In this document: positions 13,661 to 24,871 of the stretch, one piece after another
Layout: each line of letters starts with the position of its first letter
Numbering within the stretch: position 1 is the first letter of the stretch
From: Mikania micrantha
Taxonomy: Eukaryota > Streptophyta > Magnoliopsida > Asterales > Asteraceae
Assembly: GCA_009363875.1 (NCBI GenBank)
Contig: CM018691.1
Coordinates: 3,906,001-3,970,000, forward strand
Reading direction: 5' to 3'
Length of the DNA: 64,000 nt
Position numbers and translations under genes: made by a program
Notes under the pieces: generated by a model
What the model was told of the DNA's origin: nothing
What the model saw: only the letters and a program-made list of their open reading frames with translations
Databases searched by the model: none

Positions 13661-13870
13661 TGTGCTGGGTGGTGTATATTTAAATGTTAGGGATTTAAAC
13701 TCATTAGGCTTGATGCCTAATATTATTCTTTAGACAACGTATGAATTTCAATATTGATTTTAAGATCTTGTTAAATTAAGTTTGTGAGTTGAACATATAG
13801 TAATAGGAGGAATGTAATACCGTTAGTTATAAATTATGTCTAGGAAAGTTATTTTTATAAATCCCTGATG

Positions 13871-15234
13871 CGCTGTGCACAATCGCAGGAGCTTCCTTTT
13901 TTCAAAAGTTTGCATTTTTGGAAAGTTTAACCATGAAATCTAGTTTAATCAAAATAATACTTCTAACATGTTTCTATAATGCCTTTGATATTTCCTGCAT
14001 GCAGAAGTTACTATTCAAGTATAGCATTTCACGCTCTAAGACAAGTTTAATTTTTATGAGAAGTTTATTAATGTAACTACTAATTAGAGGACTTGAAATA
14101 AGGAGTCAATTATAGAATAAAGGGTTTTTTAATACACAGGACCACGAGCTCTTCGAGTCACATCATCAATTAACATCGTGTGGGAATTTTTAAAAGTGTC
14201 TAATAATTCTATGGATGTGAAGACGAAATGAATAATCAATGCACCGTGTTTGTCGGGTAGACTTAAAAGAGGGTCAACCCACAATCATATATGATTATTT
14301 TTATTATGTTGAATACATGAAAAAAACGTTTAGGACCGACAATTTCTGTGATGGACGGATGGTTAGGGCTAGAACACATGACAAGTATGAATCAAACCGA
14401 TTGTATATTGAATAAACCAATGATTACAAGATCGAATTCATATCATAAAAGAACATAGTATTCCCGGGGAGAGATCGAGCATGATCTCTCCCCCTCTCAT
14501 GCTCAAAACCCTAGAACACTCAAAAACCTTGACTTTCCATTCGTACGAATGAACCCATTTACATTAAATCCGTTCGCATATGCTCCTGCGAACTACTCAG
14601 TTCCCAGTGTAACAACATACAGATACATACAAGTGATATATTACAAATGAATAAGACTAATCTATACTATTCGACCAGCAACAGACACCCAAAACATGCA
14701 CCAACAATATAAATAATCAAAATCTATTTACTCTAATAAATCAAATTTTTTAGAGACACATTGAGCACATTCACTTTGATTTCTCTCATTTCTCTCCTAT
14801 TAAATACATCTCATATATTAATCAATAATATTAAATATTAAGTACTTTTTTTTAGATATTTAAACTAAGAAACATATTTGTTAATACATTAAAAATATAT
14901 TAGTATGATAAAAAAACATTTTAAAAATCAAATTATGATAAAATATACAATTTTTAAAAATAGAATTTAAAAAAAAGTGTTTAAAGAAACAAACTTTGAA
15001 AAAAATTGGCATTTAAAGAAATAATATAACTATTTTATTACCTCAAATATTAAATTATACAAAATTTAAGTCATATTTAATTTATATTAAAAAATCTCCT
15101 TATATTGTCTAAATTTTTATTAATAATTATTTATTATATTTTTTTCATTCAACCCGTGTAATACATAAGTACCAGGGATATAATCGAAGGTGAAATTTGT
15201 TGTTCAAAAAAAAAAACAACGAATCAAACCGGCT
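13871..15234. other. no gene; spacer with a perfect hairpin
   Basis: AT-rich spacer. Its one notable structure is an 11-bp perfect inverted repeat, GGGGAGAGATC (14466-14476) and GATCTCTCCCC (14483-14493), with a 6-nt loop. Nearby GAGCATGAGAGGGG-type sequence on the minus strand faintly resembles the LTR of the non-autonomous element at 22740-22800. A copia LTR remnant is possible but not shown. Confidence 0.4.
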
Positions 15235-15699
15235 TGTGAGCGATACTTGGGATGGGATTAATAAAAAGTTTGAATGACCCGAGCCTAACCGAGTCTGAGC
15301 TTTTAAATATGGTTCGTTTAGTTATTAAGCACGAGCTCGAGTTTCGTATATTGAACTCGAGCCGGCTCGCAAGCATAAACGAACTTTTTAATTATATAAT
15401 TTATATATATTATATTAAGTGTATATTTGTATAATTAATTTTTTTTATATAAAAATGTGATAAATATATTTAAATCATATATTTTAATTTATATTTGAAA
15501 AGTATAATTATTAATACATATAAAATTAATAATAAAAATAAAGAAATTGAATCATTAAAAAACAAACTAGCCAAGCTCGAGCTTAAAAAATTTCATATGA
15601 GCTGAACTCGAATTTTGAAAAAAATATCTTAATGAGCCAAGCTTGAGTTCTCTTAACTTAAAACGAACCGAGCTCGAGTTCGATTCGTTTACGCCCCTA
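15235..15699. mobile_element. degenerate GAGCTCG-rich hAT-type MITE
   Basis: The right end reads TTCGTTTACGCCCCTA at 15699, one or two mismatches from the TTCGTTTACACCCCTA end of the intact element at 59669-60209. Both arms carry GAGCTCGAG / CTCGAGCTC repeats around an AT-rich core. The left end is eroded. The short ORF across it is not a gene. Confidence 0.5.
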
Positions 15700-16513
15700 A
15701 TCAAAACACCTCAGAAAATTTGTGACCTATGAGGATAGAAAGAATTAAGTCAGTTTTTTTTTTTTATTTTATAAAATTATTAGTAAAATATAAACAAAAT
15801 GGTAATCGCAATTGACACAATGTCCACTTAAATGCATTACCAATGTCCTATCCTATCCTATTACATAACATATCATTTACCAATTTCTTCAATCGAATTC
15901 ATCTTTTTTTTAAATGGCCAACTAATGAATTGACAGGTACTCCGTATGCGGCCCCCAATGGTTAAATTATCAGTTTTATCTTTTTAAAGTTTCGAGTTAA
16001 ACCCATTTAATGTATGTAATTTGATATTTCTTTAATAACTTTTGTTATTAACCTTTGCAAAAATAATTTGCTATATTATTATTTTTATGCACGTGTTACT
16101 TTGAGTTGGTATACATTTCAACGTAAATTTGATCTGAATTGGATCAAATATAATGTTTTTCCATGCTTATTATTATATGCATTTTTAAGTTGATCTACGT
16201 AACAATATAAATTTTGTACGTAACGCCATAAAAAATAGTTGGATATTTTTTTTAAAAACCTTGCTTTTTCTCAAAATCTAATCTAATTGGGTAAAAAAGA
16301 ATTTTTATTTAAAATTATGTTATTTTAAAAGGGATTAAGAAAAAGTTTCCAATAAAAAATATTTTGTTGAATCATTATATTCTATAAAAGTTTTTCTAAA
16401 TGTTTTTTAATTATTTCATAAATATTCTCTTCAACTTCTCTTCAACTTCTCTTCTAATCATTTTTAGATACAAACGTTTTTAGTATCCATGTAACATATA
16501 ATGTTTTAATCTC
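15700..16513. other. no gene seen; AT-rich spacer
   Basis: Very AT-rich with homopolymer runs. No coding region, RNA gene or defined repeat was recognised. Confidence 0.6.
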
Positions 16514-16738
16514 TTTTTTTTTAACAGCTTGGTATAACGACACCCAAGACGGGATTTCAACCGTCCCATCGGATTTGACGCTCTGGGGCGTATGCCCGAG
16601 CGCAGCCTAGGAGGAACCCCACAATTGGGTAAACCCCCTAACCTTGCTTCAACAAATATGCCTTAACTCGGATTCGAAACTAAGACATCCCATAGAGAAG
16701 TCAAAAGGGTAATCATTAGGCTAGAAGCCCTTGGTTAC
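16514..16738 (-). mobile_element. tRNA-derived SINE
   Basis: On the minus strand the element begins near AACCAAGGGCTTC. It has a box A-like TAGCCTAATGAT (16723-16712) and, 31 nt further, a box B GTTTCGAATCC (16680-16670), the spacing of an RNA polymerase III promoter. It ends GGTATAACGA-complement sequence followed by a run of nine A (16522-16514). About 225 bp is a normal plant SINE size. Target duplications were not resolved. Confidence 0.6.
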
Positions 16739-17023
16739 TAAAATAGACTAAAATGCTTTGTTTTTCATCTTTTTATAAATATATGTTTACTAAAATATCT
16801 TTAAGTGATTTAAATAATGTAATAAGAAAAAACATTTTTAATATAAAATAAAAAAACATTTTTAAAACCTTTCTATAAAATAACTAAGATCAAACAAAAT
16901 CATTTTTATATGGTTTATTTAATTCTTTTAGTATTGGTATCTTTTTAACTTTTTTAATTGAAAAAAACATTAAATAAACTTTTTTTTTTATCATATGTTT
17001 AAATGTAGTTTAGGCAGGGCTGT
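16739..17023. other. no gene; AT-rich spacer
   Basis: Nothing recognisable apart from A/T runs. Confidence 0.6.
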
Positions 17024-17175
17024 AATCGAGCCAAGCCGAGGCAGCTCAAAATTTAAGGGAAGTTGTCCAGATAGATTCCATAAGGATGGACGTGGTTCGA
17101 GTCAAAAAACCAAGCTCAAGCTCGATCTCGCAAAAAACTCGAGTCTCGAGCAGAGGCACGAGGCAACTCGTTTTA
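17024..17175. mobile_element. degenerate GAGCTCG-type MITE fragment
   Basis: The left end CAGGGCTGTAATCGAGCC resembles the TAGGGGTGTAAACGAGCC terminus of the 59669 element. AAGCTCGATCTCG and CTCGAGTCTCGAGC motifs follow. The overlapping short ORFs are not genes. Confidence 0.45.
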
Positions 17176-17414
17176 TTTCTTCTTTTCCTCCTCCACTTAA
17201 TTACACAAACAAACATATATTTAATATACTATATAAACTGTATTATATATATTGATATATATTATATGCACGTACGTACATACATGTATTAATATATATA
17301 ATTAAAATACATGAAAATGAATAGTATGTATATTATTATTATATAATTAGTGGGCCTCATTGTATATATGTATTCAAAATCATATATTATATTATTTAGA
17401 TTTATGATCCATGT

Positions 17415-17695
17415 AGTGACGTTTTAAAAATTTAGACTTAAATCATCGGAAGTTTTTTTAACTTTAAAAAGTAATAAACATAGATAAGAGTATTAAATTT
17501 GAGAGATTTGCTTAAAGATTTGAGTTTTTGTTAAATTTGAGAGATTTGAGACACCATTTAGTAACGTTTTAAGAATTAGACTTAGACCATCAAAGTTTTT
17601 GAACTTTAAAAAGTAGTAAACATAGATAAGGGTATTAATTTGAGAGATTTGCTTATATATTTGGATTTTTATTAAATTTGAGATATTTAATTAGA
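17415..17695. repeat. tandem duplication of about 140 bp
   Basis: Two adjacent diverged copies share TAGTAACGTTTTAA / TAGTGACGTTTTAA, AACTTTAAAAAGTA, AAACATAGATAAG, GGTATTAA and TTTGAGAGATTTGCTTA in order. The second copy starts near 17558. Confidence 0.7.
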
Positions 17696-19151
17696 AATTT
17701 TATTTTTTCTTTTAATTCAAACGATTGATGAGAAGGATGTTGTGAGTAATTTTTATATTATTTTTAAACATATTTGTGAGGAGTTATATGATTTCATGAA
17801 AAAATTGTATATAGTTCGTGATGAGAGATTTGATGTAACCTATGCCTATGCAAATGATATAAAATGCCCGTTCTCAAGAGAGTACTGTGATAACTCACAA
17901 CAACGTGCGGGTTGAATAAACATAGTTATACATAATAGGGCATAAATCATTTGAAAACCCTCTTTAGTATGAAAACAAAGAAAACCATGTAACAATCATG
18001 TAAAAAACATTTTTTTTTATTTTTTTTACAGGTTTGTTATATATTTGGCAAATTTTTATAAAAAAATTAAAAAAACGCCGAGTAGTTATTTTTAAAAAAA
18101 CTATTTTGTAAAACCATGTAAAACATACGTAACCATGCGCTGACATTTGGCATTTCATTTAATTAATAAAAAAGGGTACATTAGTCAAATTACGTATTAG
18201 TACATATTTAATAATCCCTTAATTAAGGAAATATTGTTAAGCAGTTACGTTTAATGATATCATTCCAAAAATCCATCATGGTTATACGATTATCAATATT
18301 TCACGGCAAACAAGAAAACAATATCACATAATTCAACAGTGAGTTCATCTATTTGAACATAAATTAAATGTGTGATCGTGTGAACATGAGTGTTATTGTG
18401 TTAGTATGTGTTGTTATTTATAATAATATCGAACATGAGTGTTAATATATGCTTTTATGTGATAGCAGGTGTTGTTTTATGTAAAACGATGTGAATAGTG
18501 AGTTTTAATAATTTATTAATTGATAAATCGTTAAATAATTTGCTAATATGCATGTATGAATGATAAGATAACTATTTGGCACATTTTTAGTGTAGTTATG
18601 TGCTGGCATGTTTTAATTTAAAACGCCAAAGGACACGGATTTTGTAGTGTTATTATATGCTGATATATATTGATATGTGTTGTTGTGTGCTAGCATGTAC
18701 TTAAACCTTATTAGCACATCACGATCATAGAATTTGCAAATGTAAAATTGATTTTCGCGTTACCGCTTCGTCAGAATAATACAGGAATTCGATTTCTGGT
18801 TCATATCACCTGATTTTTTGGTTGATTTTTGAGTAATCGCATATGATGAAGAAGGTAGACTTGTGATTGAAACTTAATTGGAGTAACGAATCCCATTGAT
18901 TTCAAAGCATCAATGTTATCAACAAATTAAAAAACTAAATCCCTAATTTACCCTTTTATTAACTGTAAACACCTTTTAAATTAACATTTTTGTCATTTGT
19001 GATTATTAACCCTTGATCATATTACATCCACGACCCAAATTGTTTCACACTTTTTACAAAATCAGTACTTTATACAACAACCCCACTCATGTATAACAAC
19101 ACAGATACATAGACCCATACACAGACACACACACACACACATATTAAAAAT
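17696..19151. other. no gene seen
   Basis: AT-rich spacer without a supported coding region. A microsatellite (AC)n lies near 19124-19140. Confidence 0.5.
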
Positions 19152-19302
19152 CGAGCCGAGCAAACGATTCAAGCCACTAGCCGAGCTCATGCTGAGCAAA
19201 CCCTAGCTTGGGCTCGGTTCGTTTTTAACGAGCCTTCTAGAGCCGAGCTCTTTTCGAGCCAAGCTTTTTTCGAATTTTGAGCTTTTTGAATAGCCGTAAG
19301 AT
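19152..19302. mobile_element. GAGCTCG-type MITE fragment
   Basis: Repeats of GAGCCGAG, GGGCTCGGTTCG and GAGCCGAGCTC are followed by TTTTCGAATTTTGAGC, as in the arms of the elements at 15235 and 59669. No defined ends. Confidence 0.45.
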
Positions 19303-20025
19303 AAAGGTATCTTGTAAACTAGATAATACTACAAGTGCAAATATTATAAAATATTATTTTACAGATTTCTTGAAAAATGTAACACGTAGGCTTAATAATA
19401 AATGTTTTTAATAGACAAAGTTTTCGTAAAAAGTTAAACGAAGGGTTTAAGAAAAGATTAAATGAACCATTAAAAAACGAGTAACAAAACGTAAATACAA
19501 ATACATGTCTAAATGATTGTGAATCTAATGTAAAACCATAAGATGAATCCTGTCACAAAAGCAAGTCTCTTCGTTGTAAAACACTAAAACATATAATAAA
19601 AACATTTAGAAATTAAGACAACGTTAATTAAAGATAAACTCAATGCTTAAACAGTAAAAGACCCAAAAGAAATTAATAAAATAAGAAAGATAAAACTCAA
19701 GGATGGACATGTTGACCTAAAAAAAAGAAGAAAAGAAAAGCAATTTTTCTAGTAAAAGATTAGAGCTTAAATCCTGACATGAAATATATGTAGCAATTGA
19801 TGTGATCAGAACTAGAGTAATATTCACTTTTAAAAAATAATATTATTGTAATCTTGGTTGTCCCTAATGATTTTGAAACTGGACCGGTTGACATCATATT
19901 GAACCGATCGTATTACTGGTTTATTGGTCGGAACAATTAGATTGAATTTAAAACTGAATAACTATGCCAATAATATTTGTAGTTTAATATAAAACCGGAT
20001 TTAAAACCGGAGACGATACAAATAA
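19303..20025. other. no gene seen
   Basis: AT-rich spacer. No ORF, RNA gene or clear repeat was identified. Confidence 0.5.
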
Positions 20026-20155
20026 TACAACAACAACCTTACCCAGTATATTCCCACTTTTCAGTAGGGTATGAGAGGAATGATAGATACAAACCTTACT
20101 CCTATCCCAATTGGGATAAAGATGCTGCTCCGAAAGAGTCCCCGACTCAATGTTA
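20026..20155 (-). mobile_element. SINE 3' end, truncated
   Basis: On the minus strand the sequence runs from TGAGTCGGGGACTCTTTCGG through AATTGGGATAGG and TGAAAAGTGGGAATA to a TTGTTGTTGTATT tail. That order, ending in TTG repeats, matches the 3' body of a widespread plant SINE group as I remember it. The tRNA-like head was not found, so it appears 5'-truncated. Confidence 0.5.
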
Positions 20156-20811
20156 TATTTTGAAGTTGATTATCCCAATGATTTTAACGTTATTTGCACA
20201 AATAACTAAAATAACGTTAAAATTAGTGGACTTTTAGTTTTGCCCCTTAAGGACCCACACATATATACATTATATGTGTAGACCCCTAATGGGGCGTATA
20301 TGTAATACAATATAAAAAAAATCAAACTTCATTTAACCAGTACCGTTCATTTCGGAACTCCAAGTCTCGTTCAATTCCATTCACCTATCCAAGATTCATT
20401 CGGCTAGGATATGATCCTATTTGGGTCCATTTCAAATTATTTAGCCAATCACACAGTGTTCCACTTATTTATCATTACAATTTTGATTTCTTTTTATTTA
20501 TAATCCCCTTTACAACTTAAGTTTATTTCAAATTTCCTATTTAAAATAAACCCAAAACTTATAATCATTAATTACATTCATAATACTTTTTATGTTTGAA
20601 AATTTAATTTCATTGCTGTATATTATATTTAACTATTTTTTAACAACTTATATACTTATTATTTTTGCCTTTTATGTATATTTAATTAAGTTAGTTAGGA
20701 ATAAGCATCAGCATCGACATTAAAGACAATTATATTTTTATATTTGAAAATTAGGATTTACTATATAAAAACGTCATTTGTGGTGACAATATATATATAG
20801 GGTAAGGTTCC
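20156..20811. other. no gene seen
   Basis: AT-rich spacer without recognisable features. Confidence 0.5.
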
Positions 20812-21185
20812 CCTAAAAAGTCTATTTTGTCTAAGAAGGCTAAGAATGATTTTAAAAACTCGAAAACCGACTCAAATTAAGAAACCCCGATTGAACTCAT
20901 TTTTGCGTCATTAGAACCGGCTTGTCGAACCGTAAAACCAAAATCTTAAATCATAAACAATAAACCCTAATACAAAAACCAAAACTTTAAAAACAAATCT
21001 TTAACATAAAGATACAACTTAAAAGCTAAAACCAAGCCCTAAAACCTAAAACCTAAATCTAGTTGTTAAAACGAAAACTTAAAATCTAATATTGTAGGGT
21101 TTGATGAGACGGTTCCAATGCCATCAAAATGAGTTCAATCGGAGTTCTTAGGCAAAATATACTTTTTATTTGATCTAGCCCATAT
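20812..21185. mobile_element. foldback element with long imperfect terminal inverted repeats
   Basis: The left arm (AAAAAGTCTATTTTGTCTAAGAA, then CCGATTGAACTCATTTT and GAACCGGCTTGTCGAACC) is matched by the reverse complement of the right arm (about 21090-21170). The arms are roughly 100 bp, the loop is AT-rich, and TATATA runs lie on both sides. This is a non-autonomous element with no coding capacity; I cannot assign a superfamily. Confidence 0.6.
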
Positions 21186-21421
21186 ATATATATATATATT
21201 TTAACAGCAACTTAGACATACATTTAATTTACTTTAATTTGTTTTCAACGAGGATTGAACCTTAAACTAATATTTGGGTACCATTAGATTAAAAGCCCAG
21301 CCTAAAAAGAAAATTCAAAATTTGCATTCACCAGGGAACGTGTGACGAACCCTATAAAATATAGAGGGTTGTCCTGATGAAGTGAAAGATTCTTAGGGGG
21401 TCAATGTGTAATTTTCAATTT

Positions 21422-21430
21422 CTATAAAAT
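21422..21430 (+). promoter_or_regulatory. candidate TATA box of the receptor kinase gene
   Basis: CTATAAAATA lies about 110 bp upstream of the ATG at 21537. The same TATAAAATATAGAGGGTT block occurs 69 bp upstream (about 21353), so the promoter region holds a short direct duplication. Either copy could serve as the TATA box. Confidence 0.4.
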
Positions 21431-21536
21431 ATAGAGGGTTATCCTAGCAAATCAAGTATTGAGTGTTAGAAACTTAATTTACATCTTTACTTGGGTGGTT
21501 CAAAAGTCTTACACTTGAATCTTTTGCTTCCTTAAA

Positions 21537-22426
21537 ATGTTTTCTCATACCCTTCTAATTTTACAATCTTCATGTACGATAGCATTATTATTATTATTCT
21601 CTTATTATAACCTTTTTTGTGTTCGTTCATTTGCAACTGCGACATCAACAAACTTAGCATCTGCTCTTTTGAAATGGAAATCTAGCCTTGATAAACAAAG
21701 CCAGTTAGCTCTTTCATCATGGGTTGGAACCAATCCATGCCAGAACAATTGGACCGGAATCGGTTGCAGTAACGGGTCAGAACGCGTTGTAACAAGCATC
21801 ATAGTTCAACATGTGAACTTAACAGGTACACTTGATGATCTTGATACACGGTCGTTGCGTGATCTTGAAACTTTTGATCTCTCATTTAACTTGCTCTATG
21901 GCTCTATTCCTTCCAGCATTGGAAACATGTCTAATCTCAAATATCTAGCCCTGGCCACTAATAATTTCTCAGGGGAGATTCCATTCGAGATAGGAATGCT
22001 AACATCTTTGAATGTTCTTTATTTAACCACTAACACGCTTACTGGTCATATCCCTGATAGCATACGTAACCTCACAGCCTTAACTTCCCTTAATTTGTAT
22101 GAAAATCGTCTTAATGGTCGTATCCCAAATAGCATAGGTAACCTCACAAACTTAATTTCTCTTAGTTTGTATGAAAACAGTCTTAATGGTCGTATCCCAA
22201 ATAGCATAGGTAACCTCAGAAACTTAATTTCTCTTAGTTTGTATGAAAACAGTCTTAATGGTCGTATCCCAAATAGCATAGGTAACCTCATAAACTTAAT
22301 TTCCCTTCAGTTGTATGGTAACCGTCTTAATGGTCATATCCCAGATAGCATAGGTAACCTCATAAACTTAACTTCTCTTAGTTTGTATGTTAATGGTCTA
22401 AATGGTCACATCCCAAATAGCATTAG
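21537..22426 (+). CDS. receptor kinase, 5' part of exon 1 (signal peptide, LRRNT, first LRRs)
   Basis: The ATG at 21537 opens a hydrophobic signal peptide of about 30 residues (TIALLLLFSYYNLFCV). An LRR N-cap follows with the paired-cysteine pattern NPCQNNWTGIGC, then LRR units of the LxxLxLxxNxLxGxIPxxIG type. The frame runs 12 residues into the inserted LTR and stops at 22460. A transcript ending in the LTR would therefore encode a short secreted 307-residue LRR protein without membrane helix or kinase. The Asn-rich sites (NxS/T) suggest N-glycosylation of the ectodomain. Confidence 0.9.
22058..22411 (+). repeat. tandem 72-bp LRR modules, nearly identical in DNA
   Basis: Five consecutive 72-bp units each encode one 24-residue LRR (consensus NLxNLISLSLYENSLNGRIP). 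Units 2 to 4 are almost identical in nucleotide sequence, for example ATCCCAAATAGCATAGGTAA at 22122-22141 and again 72 bp later. The neighbouring LRRs downstream of 25441 are much more diverged. This points to recent expansion of modules in the ectodomain by slippage or unequal exchange. Confidence 0.85.
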
Positions 22427-22996
22427 TGTTGGGTCTAGAAAAGTCAAGACCGATGGTTAATTTGGATAGATGGAATGTAAACAAGAAGTATTATGTATTT
22501 GTTGATTAGGGACAACAAGTCACCGCGAAAGCCACTGAAAAGCTCAAGATTATGAAGACACTCGAGATGACCCGAAGACTTTAGCAAATGATAATACGAT
22601 TTATTTGTTTATTATTTATTATCATTTGTTGCACTTTATTTATTTTCTAGGGTTTGGGTCATGTGACATATAAATAGAGGATGTTCTCTATTTTGTCAAA
22701 ATAACACAGAAAAGAGAGTGTGTGAGGGTGTGCTTCAATGTAATCCTGAGAGAGCTCTCCCCCATGAACTCCATGGATTCTTTATCCATGGAGTTTGAGA
22801 GCATGTGAGGGGTAGGTAATGTAATCTTGTTGACTAATGAATCTTATTTCTATACATTGTTAGTCATTACATTACATCTCAGATTTGTTCTTGGTTGTGT
22901 TCTTCAACATCTTCACCCATCTTCAAGACTTTTCTCTGTTCAGAAATGATTAATCTTCACAAATCGGGTAGGTCCTATTCCGCAACCGTTTTTACA
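22427..22996 (+). repeat. 5' LTR of the non-autonomous element
   Basis: Starts TGTTGGGTCTAG and ends GTTTTTACA. TATA box ATATAAATAGAG is near 22669-22679. A perfect hairpin AACTCCATGGA / TCCATGGAGTT surrounds TTCTTTA near 22764-22792. Confidence 0.9.
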
Positions 22997-22998
22997 AT

Positions 22999-23010
22999 TG
23001 GTATCAGAGC
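22999..23010 (+). promoter_or_regulatory. primer-binding site (initiator tRNA-Met)
   Basis: TGGTATCAGAGC, two bases after the 5' LTR, is the standard complement of the 3' end of plant initiator tRNA-Met used to prime minus-strand DNA synthesis. Confidence 0.9.
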
Positions 23011-23433
23011 CAAGTTCTCGAGAGTATCATTCTAACCATTGATTCTCTCAAACTTGTGCTCAATACCCTGATTTTGTGAATTTTTGTGAAAGTTCTTTGA
23101 AGATGTTCTTGTTCTGGGTTCTCCGTTCTTCAATTTATTTGGGTTATATTTTTTGTGTTTTGATATGGTAAACACAAGTGGGTTTTGACTCTCCCTATTA
23201 TATGTCAAAACCCCACCCAAATGTGATCTTTATCTGACAAGTTATCAAATTTTTGTTCATTTGATAAAAATGGAGGCGGATGAAAAATTTTAGGGCAGCT
23301 GGGTTTGTTTCAAGAAAGAACATAATGATGATGACGGCGTTCTTGAATTTAGGGTTTTCAGAAGGTTTTATTTGATTGGTTTTCGGAAGCTCACCATGAA
23401 TATTCTTTAAAATTATAAGCTTCCGATGACTAT

Positions 23434-23760
23434 TGCTTCCTATGGATATTGCTTCCTATGGCTAATGCTTCTGATTGGAAATTGCTTCCTAAGCACAAAT
23501 TGCTTCCGAAGCATAAAAATTGCTTCCGAAGCATAAAATTGCTTCCTAAGTATAAATTTGCTTCCGATGCACAAATTGCTTCCTATGCACAATTTGCTTC
23601 CGATGCACATTTGGCTTCCGATGCACAATTTGCTTCCGAAGCACAATTTGCTTCCGATGCACAATTTGCTTCCGATGCAAAAGTTGCTTCCTAAGCAAAA
23701 GTTGCTTCCTAAGCATAAAATGCTTCCTAAGCATAATTTGCTTCCGATTGGAAACTACTT
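23434..23760. repeat. about 17 tandem copies of TTGCTTCCGATGCACAA-type unit
   Basis: Units of 17-20 bp start TTGCTTCC and continue GATGCACAA, GAAGCATAAA or TAAGCATAAA. Several contain CTTCCGAAG. Reading frames on both strands are open across the array, giving repetitive peptides that are artefacts of the repeat. The motif recurs in the Sirevirus LTR, gag and post-pol region. Confidence 0.85.
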
Positions 23761-23764
23761 CCGA

Positions 23765-24856
23765 AGCATCTTCTGAAGACATCTCCTTCCTTCTGATGAG
23801 TGAAGCTTCTTTCGAAATTTAATTACTATTGCTTCCGAGAGTTACTTCCAAAGAGCAGAGGTATTATTGGTATGTAAAGAAGTTAGCTTCTTAAGTGCTA
23901 ATTTATGATGTCCAAGTGCTAATGCATCTATAAATCAGTACTTATGAAGTTAACCAAATATTTCTTAAGTAAAATCATCTCTTGATATGTAATGTCTTAT
24001 TTCTAAGTGTTAATTTGGATGATGTCCAAGTGCTAATGCATATTCAAATCAACACTTTAAAATTTGACAACATATAATTTTACTTTTGAAACACATTAGC
24101 CTTTGGTTCACTCGTTCAGCTTCATCATTGGAAGTACTTTACTCGTTGGCATGATAGAGCTGAAACTTATACATCATCAGAAAATCAAAATAAGTTAATG
24201 ATGTCTATTCTATAAGTCCAATTGGTGTTCCAGATCTGCTGCATGGAACATATTGCCGGTTAGCAATGATTGCTTCCGAAGAACACTACTTGTTTTTGAA
24301 GACATGGTGGTTTTCACACATCAGTTATCTATAGCATCAGCTTAGGGGGAGTTTGATGGATTGAAACTGATGGCAAGTGTGTTATCAGTGGTTTATCAGT
24401 GAAAACTTCGGTTTCATTGATGTGAAGATTTCTTATTCTGCTTTGAAGACTCTTAACTTTCAGATTGTTGGGATATGGTTTTCTTTTATCTTTGAGCTTG
24501 CATTTGTCATATGTTCATTACAAGGATTGGTTGGAGTCCTACACTTGAACCGACATCCTATATTCTTACATCTTTTGGGTTGGGATGAAGATTAAGATTA
24601 CACTCTATATGCTTCCATTCTTGGTGTTGGGGATGAAGATTGAGATTAGTTAATCGTAGGAGGAGCTTAATCAGAGGGGGAGAAGATAAATGAAGGCCAT
24701 AGAACTTCAAGATGTTTGTTATGGGTTTGAGAAGCGGATAAAGGAAGATTCACTTTGTGTTGCGGTGAAAGAAACATGAATTGCATCTACACAAGTTCAA
24801 TCTTATAATTCATGTTTGTTTCATCATACTTCTGCATTGACTTACATTCATCTAAC
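23765..24856. other. interior of the non-autonomous element, no protein domain
   Basis: About 1.1 kb with only short frames and no retrotransposon motifs. A duplicated phrase (GTCCAAGTGCTAATGCAT near 23910 and 24024) shows local repetition. Confidence 0.6.
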
Positions 24857-24871
24857 CAAATAGGGGGAGAC
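24857..24871 (+). promoter_or_regulatory. polypurine tract
   Basis: AAATAGGGGGAGAC lies directly before the 3' LTR, the usual plus-strand primer position. Confidence 0.85.

Larger units (their letters stand above)
10516..13870 (-). mobile_element. gypsy LTR-like block in reverse orientation
   Basis: It starts TGTCACACCCCAGG at 10516, which reads as the 3' end CCTGGGGTGTGACA of a minus-strand LTR. On the minus strand a TATA box (CTATAAATACC, about 12988-12998) lies downstream of a GTACGCGAC motif cluster (13440-13660). That is the same order as in the solo LTR at 3714. The 5' terminus of the LTR was not found and the right boundary is approximate. A CTAGGCG-type MITE interrupts it at about 13030-13435. 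Confidence 0.45.

Noticed and set aside
23434..23760. CRISPR-like regularly spaced repeat
   Set aside because: Units are contiguous 17-20 bp tandem copies without unique spacers, in a plant retroelement.
23440..23782. Overlapping open frames on both strands encoding repetitive Ser/Leu/Lys peptides
   Set aside because: They are by-products of the TTGCTTCC tandem array; six-fold openness follows from the repeat unit length.
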